Shown: positions 14,206 through 20,065 of the stretch, piece after piece
How the letters are laid out: the number at the start of each line of letters is the position of its first letter
How positions within the stretch are numbered: position 1 is the first letter of the stretch
DNA from: JBNJEM01 sp051745935
GTDB lineage: Bacteria; Planctomycetota; Planctomycetia; Pirellulales; Pirellulaceae
Reading direction: 5' to 3'
DNA length: 20,065 nucleotides
Assembly (NCBI GenBank): GCA_051745935.1
Contig: JBNJEM010000064.1
Coordinates: 1 to 20,065 of the forward strand
Notes under the pieces: generated by a model
Databases searched by the model: none
Told to the model about the DNA's origin: nothing
Seen by the model: the letters and a program-made list of their open reading frames with translations, nothing else
Program-made: the position numbers and the translations under genes

Positions 14206-15825
14206 ATGGCGAAGATACACCCAACACGTTGGAGTCGCGGGATGCCGGCCCGCATGCTGCTGGCCACGGCCGCGTTGTTGCTCGTTTCCGGCTGCGCCGG
14301 CCTTTCCCATGGGCCGTCGGGGCGCCATCCCCAGTCGCTCACCGCCTCTTCCGCGACTTCCCACGACACGACGCGAAAAACAAACCGGCAACCGCTGGAT
14401 TCGTCGGCGGCGTCCAGCGCCGCGCCGCCTCCCACGATTCGCGGCCAGGATTGGGGGAGCGGCGAACACGCGCCCGGTTCCGACGATTATCTTCGCGGGC
14501 CCATGACCGCGTCCAACGTGCCGGGCGGTAATACGCAACAGAGCATGCTGCAGCCTCCGGCCGGAAACGCAACCGGCCCCGTCCCGCCCAATTCGAATCG
14601 GCCGACGACCGGTTCACCCCCTGCCGCTGGTCGTCCGGATGGCAGGACTCGCGCGGGCAGCGGAACGGGAACTGATCAGTGGGTTACGTCGCCCTATCTG
14701 GGCCCGGAGGGGAACCTTAACGTCCCCCCGCGGCAACAATTGCCGGGGACCCCCGTCCCCTTGGATGTCAGGGTCGAAGAAGCACGAACCGGACGGTTCA
14801 TGTTGGGGGCGGGTATCAACTCGGATGCTGGCGTGACGGGCCAGATTACCATCGATGAACGGAATTTCGACCTTTTCGGTTTTCCCACGAGCTGGTCGGA
14901 GGTTTGGAGCGGGCAAGCGTTTCGTGGTCGAGGTCAGGCGTTTCGCCTGGAGGCCATGCCCGGAACCGAGGTGCAACGCTATTTGGTCAACTTCACCGAG
15001 CCGTATCTTTTTTCCACGCCGATCAGCTTGAATGTCAGTGGGTTCATCTACGATCGGGGGTATTTTGATTGGAACGAGTCACGAGCCGGAGGACGCCTCG
15101 GTCTGGGATACCGTTTGACGCCCGATCTGACCGCCTCCACCGCACTGCGAATGGAGGATGTCGACATTACGAACCCACGCGTACTGGGCGTGACACAGCT
15201 GGACCGCGTGCTTGGCAGCAACGATTCTTACAGTAGCGAGTTCTCGCTCCGCCATGACACGCGAGACTTGCCCTTTTCGCCCACTGAAGGCCACCTGATT
15301 GAATTGAAATTCGAGCAGGCATTTGGTGAGTTCGATTACCCGCGCGGCGAAGTCGACCTCCGGAAATACTTCCTGGTTCGCGAGCGTCCGGACGGGTCCG
15401 GACGTCATACCCTGGCCGCGAACCTTGGTGCCGGGATTTCGGGCAGCCACACGCCCTTGTTCGAGAACTATTTCGCCGGCGGCTTTTCCACGATTCGCGG
15501 GTTTGAATTCCGCGGCGCCTCACCCGTGGTCAACACGGTCACTGTCGGGGGACGATTTCGGATGTTGGGTTCGCTCGAATACATGATGCCCTTGACCGCG
15601 GATGACATGATCAAAGGCGTTGCCTTTTGCGATGTCGGAACCGTGGAACAAGAGATCACCATCGACACGGACAACTTCCGCGTCGCCCCCGGGTTCGGCT
15701 TCCGCATTTCAGTCCCTGCCTTGGGACCTGCCCCCTTGGCCTTTGACTTCGCGTTCCCCGTGGCCAAATCCGATACCGATGACGAGCGAGTCTTCAGCTT
15801 CTTCTTCGGGGTGGGCCGAGGTTAG
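14206..15825 (+). CDS. bamA: BamA barrel half: lipoprotein with Omp85 beta-barrel
   Basis: This 539-residue protein has its own lipoprotein signal: RGMPARMLLATAALLLVSGC (residues 11-30), with Cys30 in a good lipobox. A Ser/Pro/Gly-rich spacer runs to about residue 182. The Omp85/BamA barrel occupies about 197-539: GRFMLGAGINSDAGVTGQI (197-215), RYLVNFTEPYLFSTPISL (258-275), the loop-6 motif FSTIRGFEFRGASP (427-440), and APGFGFRISVPALGPAPLAF (494-513). The chain ends RVFSFFFGVGRG, like other planctomycete BamA ends as I recall them. The ATG at 14206 is chosen because CGGAG lies 5 bases upstream and a proper signal peptide follows directly; the frame stays open upstream to 13945, but that stretch is Arg-rich and unlike any known part of BamA. 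It has no POTRA domain and lies just after the POTRA gene, which supplies what it lacks. Confidence 0.9.
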   Translation: MAKIHPTRWSRGMPARMLLATAALLLVSGCAGLSHGPSGRHPQSLTASSATSHDTTRKTNRQPLDSSAASSAAPPPTIRGQDWGSGEHAPGSDDYLRGPMTASNVPGGNTQQSMLQPPAGNATGPVPPNSNRPTTGSPPAAGRPDGRTRAGSGTGTDQWVTSPYLGPEGNLNVPPRQQLPGTPVPLDVRVEEARTGRFMLGAGINSDAGVTGQITIDERNFDLFGFPTSWSEVWSGQAFRGRGQAFRLEAMPGTEVQRYLVNFTEPYLFSTPISLNVSGFIYDRGYFDWNESRAGGRLGLGYRLTPDLTASTALRMEDVDITNPRVLGVTQLDRVLGSNDSYSSEFSLRHDTRDLPFSPTEGHLIELKFEQAFGEFDYPRGEVDLRKYFLVRERPDGSGRHTLAANLGAGISGSHTPLFENYFAGGFSTIRGFEFRGASPVVNTVTVGGRFRMLGSLEYMMPLTADDMIKGVAFCDVGTVEQEITIDTDNFRVAPGFGFRISVPALGPAPLAFDFAFPVAKSDTDDERVFSFFFGVGRG

Positions 15826-15831
15826 TTGAAC

Positions 15832-15847
15832 CGGCGGTGGCCCGCCG
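15832..15847 (+). terminator. GC-rich hairpin after the barrel gene
   Basis: CGGCGG-TGGC-CCGCCG gives a perfect 6-bp stem with a 4-base loop, 7 bases after the stop. There is no T-run. A second weaker stem, GAAACC-TGAGT-GGTTTC at 15949-15965, is followed by TTTTT at 15975-15979. Confidence 0.4.
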
Positions 15848-16593
15848 CCCTCCAAAGTTTGGGCAGGCCAGGATTACTCGGTTTTTCGTAACACTTTACA
15901 GCCCATAACAACACGTGGTCGCCGCTCCCAAAAGTCCCTGGATGAGAAGAAACCTGAGTGGTTTCGTTAGGCGTTTTTGGCCGATGGGGAACCATCTACC
16001 TCAGCCTGTCCAGGCGGACGCCAGTTGATAGAGAGTTTTCCCGTGTCGCCCCAAATTCACGGCGGTCAGACTAGAAAGACCGACGGATGCCAATGTTCGC
16101 CCAACCTCGGAAGCATGGAAGACGCAACAAGATGATGAGAAACGAGTTAGAGCTTTGCATCGGCTCGCCGGCGCCGTGGCGACGGGAAAGCAAATGTCGC
16201 CTTTATGACGCCGTGCGCGGTTGCCTCGTGGTAAGTTGGGACTAAAATTATTTGTCCTTCCAAGAATGTTCGTGACGAGCGGTGGAAGCGGCTTGCCCGG
16301 GGCAAACGGCTTACGAGGCCAAGCCGGGGGGGGCCGTGTCCCTGTCCTTCCCACGCGTCGCGCTTCCGAATAAACCACGCAAACCAACGAATTAACCGCG
16401 GTCGCAACTCGTTTCTCCACGGCGGCTTATATACCCCGAACGGCGCGAGCTGCCCGTGCGGGAGTGGTTCTCTTTGACAAAACGCCTGTTTTTGGTGGAA
16501 CTTTGAGCCCGGCGCAGTGTTATAGTTATACCGCTGTCGGGCAACCGTGATACAAGACGCGAGGAGACATGACCGACCACGCCCCGGCCGTTC

Positions 16594-16731
16594 ATGCCCG
16601 AATTGCTTGATCGCATGCGTGGCACGTGTCATCGGTTTGAGTATGCCGAGCTGTCGGGCGAGCCCGCCGGTGTGCAAGCGGAGCTCACGCCTCGCGTCCT
16701 CATGGTTTACGCCGAACACGCATGGATATAG
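16594..16731 (+). pseudogene. Possible truncated small ORF ending in a repeat
   Basis: A 45-codon frame beginning MPELLDRMRGTCHRFEYAEL has a plausible amino-acid mix and ends at a TAG inside the start of repeat copy 5. No ribosome binding site precedes it and I do not recognise it. It may be the 5' part of a gene cut by the repeat, or chance. Confidence 0.22.
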
Positions 16732-16830
16732 CGGTCGCGGATGACTTCGTCCGCCGCGAGTTCGACCAACGGGCGGACGGCTTGCGTCGGGCAGCTTTCC
16801 AGCCGGAAAAATCCGACCGCCTGAACAATA
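16725..16830 (-). repeat. 105-bp palindromic element, copy 5
   Basis: Read on the plus strand it starts GGATATAGCGGTCGCGGATG and ends CCGACCGCCTGAACAATA, the same orientation as copy 4. It ends 43 bases before the zinc-ribbon gene start. Confidence 0.9.
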
Positions 16831-16873
16831 CCTTCGTGTCGTGTCTGGTTGCCGGAAGTATAGGAGCGCTACA

Positions 16874-17194
16874 ATGTCCATCAAGTTCGCGTGCCGCAAC
16901 GGGCACCTCCTGAAAGCTGATGTACGGCACGCCGGGCGAAAAATGAAGTGTCCTCGCTGCCGTGTCTCGGTATGGGTGCCTCAACCGGCTAGGGCTGAAG
17001 CCGATCGAAAGCTAACCGATACGCAAGCCGTCCGTTTGCTGGGATCGTACCATCCCAGCCAAAGAAGTCTACTCGCAGCGCCCGCGCCGACACCGGCGTC
17101 CGGTGAACGGACCTGCCCGCAGTGCCGTCAGCTCGTGCCAGGTCTGTGTCGCGTGTGCCCCGCTTGTAACACATATTTGGGCGTTATGACGTAG
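16874..17194 (+). CDS. Small double zinc-ribbon protein
   Basis: The 106-residue protein has two likely metal sites. The N-terminal one has Cys7 in FACRNGH and Cys26/Cys29 in MKCPRCR, followed by WVP; this arrangement, with AGRKMKCPRC between, is common in planctomycete proteins that begin with a short zinc ribbon. The C-terminal one has Cys81, 84, 92, 95 and 98 in CPQC...LCRVCPACNTYLG. The middle third (about residues 40-78) is a polar linker. Its role is unknown; such ribbons often bind nucleic acid or other proteins. The ATG at 16874 is preferred over an upstream in-frame ATG at 16841 because AGGAG lies 7 bases before it. Near the 3' end the sequence T-TTG-GGC is in phase for a -1 shift into a frame open for another 43 codons. 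Confidence 0.72.
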   Translation: MSIKFACRNGHLLKADVRHAGRKMKCPRCRVSVWVPQPARAEADRKLTDTQAVRLLGSYHPSQRSLLAAPAPTPASGERTCPQCRQLVPGLCRVCPACNTYLGVMT

Positions 17195-17307
17195 CACGAA
17201 ATGTCCGCGCCAGCGCCGAGAAGCTAACCGATCTCCATCGCCAGGCCCTGCTGGCCCAATCGCTGGACGAGCTACCCAGCCAGATCTCAGGAACGGCTCG
17301 GACATAA
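17195..17307 (+). other. Possible -1 frame extension of the zinc-ribbon gene
   Basis: In the -1 frame relative to the gene upstream, codons run open from 17170 to the TAA at 17305-17307 with GC-rich third positions. They encode a helical-looking stretch containing EKLTDLHRQALLAQSLDEL. No ATG, GTG or TTG opens this frame, so it could be read only after a frameshift. It may also be a decayed 3' end or chance. Confidence 0.25.
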
Positions 17308-17408
17308 CTTCGGCATTTTCCGGAGGGTGGCACTTCCTGAGCGAGCGGCAAGACGCGGTCCCTCTCCAGAAAACGCGGATCGCGAGCGGAGCCTTCCACG
17401 CTCAATGC

Positions 17409-19493
17409 TTAGGCTTCGGTTTCACGGGGTCGGATGAGCACCACGACGGAACGGGCTGCCACGGCGTATTCCGATTTCGCGAGCGGAACTTCATGGCCCG
17501 GTTCACGAATATCGCCCGGACTGCTCCGTCCCGTGTCGACGACCCGTTTCCATCGATGTGGCTGGAAGGTTTGGATCTGGAATTGAGCATCCGTTTCATC
17601 CGCATTGATCATGACATAGAAGTCGTGGTCCCCCTGGGACGCGCCGCTCAAGAGATAGGCCAGCCGGTGCGAGTCGGGGGACATGTCGACGTTGGGGCCC
17701 TGGCCGAACCACGTGACGTCATCCCGCCAGTAGCGGCTGCGGGCGATGCCGGGATGGGACTTGCGTAACTTGATCATCAAGCGGAAGAAGCGAAATACCT
17801 CCTGGTTTTCTTCCAGTCGGCTCCAATCAAGCCACGTGGTCGTGTTGTCTTGGTTATAGGGGTTATTGTTTCCAAACTGGGTATGAAGGAATTCGTCTCC
17901 CGCAAGGAACATGGGGGTACCATTGGCCAACATGAGCAGGCAGCAGAAGTTCTTGGCTTGCCGCCGTCGCAGCGCCATGACGTGGGGTGGGACATCGGTG
18001 TCACCTTCCCACCCGCAATTCCAGCTGAAATTCGCGGGATGGCCATCGGTGTTGTCATGGCCATTGGCCCAATTGCGCCGGTGGTTGTAGGAAACCAAAT
18101 CATACAGCGTAAACCCGTCATGGCTGTTTACGTAGTTTACGCTTTGGTATGGATGACATGCACTTTCAACATCGTCGGGAAACAGATCATCACTTCCGTA
18201 AAGCCGCCGCATGATCGAGGGGACGTGTCCCGCGTCCCCTCTCACGAACCGCCGCACATCGTCTCGGAAACAGCCGTTCCATTGGAACCAGCGTTTGCCG
18301 GGAAACTCCGTCCCCAACTGGTAGAGCCCCGCGGCGTCCCAGGGTTCGGCAATCAACCGCACATTGCCCAAGATCGGGTCGGATCGAATGGCGGAGACGA
18401 TCCGCGCGTCCCCCGCCCTCACGCTCCCATCGGACTGGCGAGCGAACACGGAAGCCAGATCAAAACGGAAGCCGTCCACATGCCCCTCGGTCACCCAATG
18501 GCGCAAGCTGTCCAAGATCATGCGAGTGACACAGCGATTGGCGCAATGAAATGTGTTGCCGGTTCCCGAAAAATTCATGTAGGGATTGTTCGGATCGCCA
18601 CTTAACATGTAGTAGGTGCTGTTGTCGATCCCTTTATAGCTATAGCAGGGACCGCGGTGGTCCCCCTCCGCCGTGTGATTGAAGACGACATCCAGAATGA
18701 CTTCGATATTGGCTTCATGCAGTGCTCGTACCATTTCGCGGAATTCGTCGTGCGCCTCGTGTCGCTCCGATGCATAGGCATTATGTGGGGCGAAGAAGTT
18801 CAGGGTCATGTAACCCCAGTAGTTGCCTTCCAACGGATCGTACTGGTGTACCGGCAGAAGTTCGACCGCCGTGATGCCTAGCTCCTTAAGGTACGGGATT
18901 TTCTCAATCACGCCCCGATACGTGCCTCGATTTTCCGGTCGCGCGCCGCTGTTGGCACGGCGAGTGAATCCGCGTACATGCATCTCGTAGACCACGAGGT
19001 CATGTTGGTGAAAGGGCGCGTCATCCGCGCCCCAATCGAAAGGTGGTTCGTCCTCGTACAGGACGCCGAGGGGTGCTTGACCCATGTTAGGACCGGGACG
19101 CATCGCCGCCTCGCGATCAAACGCTTCCGGAAAATGGACTGACTTGGCGTAGGGATCCAATAAAACCTTTTCCCGATCGAAGGCGTGCAGTTCGAACGGC
19201 TGGCTGGAACGCGGCCCGTCGATCTGGTACGCGTAGTAGCGAGCGCCTCGCATCTCCTTCTTGGGCATGCGACAATGCCAAATGCGGCCCGACTTGTGCT
19301 TCAAATGGTCCAATCTTTTCGAGATGACCGGCTTGGTTAACTCATCCGCTCGGAACAGCAACAAAGTCACCCAAGTGGCATGCTTTGAATAGATCGCGAA
19401 ATTGTAAGCCTGCTCTTCCGCTATCCAAGTGGCGCCCAACGGATAAGGGGCTCCTTCGACAGTGAACCAATCGCTGGTAAAGCAAAGGGGCAT
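17409..19493 (-). CDS. glgX: Glycogen debranching enzyme, GH13 (GlgX/TreX type)
   Basis: This 694-residue enzyme cleaves alpha-1,6 branch linkages in glycogen or limit dextrin in the cytoplasm. Residues 15-115 form the N-terminal CBM48 domain (GATWIAEEQAYNFAIYS at 20-36). The GH13 catalytic barrel follows, with all four conserved regions: I, DVVFNHT (268-274); II, DGFRFDLASVF with nucleophile Asp345; III, RLIAEPWD with acid/base Glu383; IV, NYVNSHDG with transition-state Asp459. NYWGYMTLNFFAPHNAY (224-240) and NNNPYNQDN (542-550) are typical of the GlgX/isoamylase group. A C-terminal beta domain covers about 600-694. Length is normal for the family (about 650-720). The ATG at 19493 has a weak AGGGA upstream. 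No other glycogen gene is in the window, so it seems to be a single transcript. Separating GlgX from TreX or isoamylase needs biochemistry. Confidence 0.95.
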   Translation of the reverse strand: MPLCFTSDWFTVEGAPYPLGATWIAEEQAYNFAIYSKHATWVTLLLFRADELTKPVISKRLDHLKHKSGRIWHCRMPKKEMRGARYYAYQIDGPRSSQPFELHAFDREKVLLDPYAKSVHFPEAFDREAAMRPGPNMGQAPLGVLYEDEPPFDWGADDAPFHQHDLVVYEMHVRGFTRRANSGARPENRGTYRGVIEKIPYLKELGITAVELLPVHQYDPLEGNYWGYMTLNFFAPHNAYASERHEAHDEFREMVRALHEANIEVILDVVFNHTAEGDHRGPCYSYKGIDNSTYYMLSGDPNNPYMNFSGTGNTFHCANRCVTRMILDSLRHWVTEGHVDGFRFDLASVFARQSDGSVRAGDARIVSAIRSDPILGNVRLIAEPWDAAGLYQLGTEFPGKRWFQWNGCFRDDVRRFVRGDAGHVPSIMRRLYGSDDLFPDDVESACHPYQSVNYVNSHDGFTLYDLVSYNHRRNWANGHDNTDGHPANFSWNCGWEGDTDVPPHVMALRRRQAKNFCCLLMLANGTPMFLAGDEFLHTQFGNNNPYNQDNTTTWLDWSRLEENQEVFRFFRLMIKLRKSHPGIARSRYWRDDVTWFGQGPNVDMSPDSHRLAYLLSGASQGDHDFYVMINADETDAQFQIQTFQPHRWKRVVDTGRSSPGDIREPGHEVPLAKSEYAVAARSVVVLIRPRETEA

Positions 19494-19630
19494 GGTTTAG
19501 CGTTCCCTACCGCTTTTGGCGGTTTCTCCGTGTTCGTAATACCTTGGTCGGTCTTTCCAAACTGGAACCAGAGACCGGTCGTCCCCGCCAGGCCAAGACA
19601 AACCGTCCCCGCCGCCGAGCCATTCGCGCC

Positions 19631-19712
19631 TTCAAAGGTCTTCCTTCAAGATGTGCGAGCGACGGGCGAACGTCCGCGAATATCAATCTCTTGCCCGTGA
19701 ACGCTTACCTGT
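19631..19712 (-). repeat. Partial copy of the 3554-3818 inverted-repeat element
   Basis: Read on the minus strand it contains CGTTCACGGGCAAGAG, then TTCGCGGAC, then TCTTGAAGGAAGAC, in the same order and spacing as the left 85 bases of the 3554 element, with about three quarters of positions the same by eye. The internal hairpins and the right end are missing. Confidence 0.75.
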
Positions 19713-19862
19713 TTTGCAACCATCGTGGATCGTTCCAACCCCCGGCGACCTGAACGTGATGCCGTTTCCAACCTTGATCACCCCCGAACGACCGAATCGT
19801 TCCGTGAATTGTACATTACGTTTCGGCTGAAGAAACGGCGTTCCACCCCTGTCGGGCAAAAT

Positions 19863-19895
19863 CGCCGCTCGGCGGGTCCAGGCCGCCGAGCGGCG
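19863..19895. terminator. Perfect 13-bp GC-rich hairpin
   Basis: CGCCGCTCGGCGG at 19863-19875 and its exact reverse complement at 19883-19895 flank a 7-base loop (GTCCAGG). It is very stable and has no T-run. It may end a gene coming from off the right edge or be a structural repeat. Confidence 0.5.
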
Positions 19896-19957
19896 GAGTC
19901 CCAGGGCATTCACGACCACCTCGCCTTGCCCCCCCTACTCCAATCGCGTGGCAATTA

Positions 19958-20065
19958 TATATATTTCAGGCGGTTGGATTTTTCCGGGTGGAACGCGGCC
20001 CGACGCAAGCCGTCCTCCCGGTGGTCGGACTCGCGGCGGACAACGTCAGCCGCGACCGGTATATT
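19958..20065 (+). repeat. 105-bp palindromic element, copy 6
   Basis: Starts ATATATTTCAGGCGGTTGG and ends CCGCGACCGGTATATT at the window edge. The core CCCGACGCAAGCCGTCC is as in copies 2-5. It appears complete. Confidence 0.9.

Larger units (their letters stand above)
15826..16873. other. 1-kb gene-poor region
   Basis: Apart from the hairpins at its left end, a possible short frame at 16594-16731 and one 105-bp element, I see no gene. Long minus-strand frames pass through here and through the repeat, but they lack start signals and I take them as spurious. A promoter-like TTTGAG-17 bases-GTTATA is at 16502-16530. Confidence 0.45.
19494..20065. other. Intergenic region at right edge, repeat-rich
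   Basis: The stretch upstream of glgX holds a partial copy of the 3554-3818 element, a perfect 13-bp palindrome and a copy of the 105-bp element that reaches the window edge. I see no gene in it and no clear promoter for glgX. Confidence 0.5.

Noticed and set aside
16147..16899. 250-codon minus-strand frame
   Set aside because: It runs through repeat copy 5 and lacks a start signal or any recognisable domain.

Overview
The window looks like a chromosomal segment of a planctomycete, most likely of the Pirellulales and perhaps Thermogutta-like. I base this on four things: a Gram-negative-type BamA whose sequence matches the planctomycete form I know, several lipoproteins with long Pro/Ser/Gly-rich spacers, a small zinc-ribbon protein of planctomycete type, and intergenic DNA full of short structured repeats, including a long GTACTG-type heptamer array. 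The lineage is inferred from family resemblance and no search was run. GC content is moderately high, genes are widely spaced, and there are no rRNA or tRNA genes, no CRISPR array and no intact transposon.

Layout. 254-1120: an exported protein-L-isoaspartate methyltransferase with a lipoprotein-type signal. 1192-3539: two overlapping GT4 glycosyltransferases, one of which lacks the usual EX7E motif. 3554-3818: a 265-bp element with inverted-repeat ends, lying between convergent genes. 3815-5848 (minus): a large, apparently disordered lipoprotein. 5849-7270: a gene-poor stretch with three copies of a ~105-bp palindromic element. 7271-9889: an 872-residue flavoenzyme that fuses an OYE-type domain to a GltD-like Fe-S/FAD/NAD(P)H module. 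10029-10546: the tail of an ExeA/TniB-like ATPase gene followed by a small CHC2-like zinc-finger gene, probably the residue of a transposon. 10677-11126: the heptamer array, abutting a four-helix-bundle (S23/Avd-like) gene at 11128-11670 (minus). 12537-15825: BamA divided into a POTRA lipoprotein and a separate beta-barrel lipoprotein. 16874-17194: a double zinc-ribbon protein with a possible -1 frameshift extension. 17409-19493 (minus): glycogen debranching enzyme GlgX. The window ends in another copy of the 105-bp element.

How the genes relate. There is no single pathway. The envelope theme is strongest: a split outer-membrane assembly protein, a disordered lipoprotein, an exported repair methyltransferase, and two glycosyltransferases that could serve exopolysaccharide or surface glycan synthesis. 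GlgX belongs to glycogen turnover and stands alone here. The most notable items are the split BamA, the two families of structured intergenic repeats (six copies of one; one full and one partial copy of the other), and the heptamer repeat found on both sides of the four-helix-bundle gene in opposite orientations.
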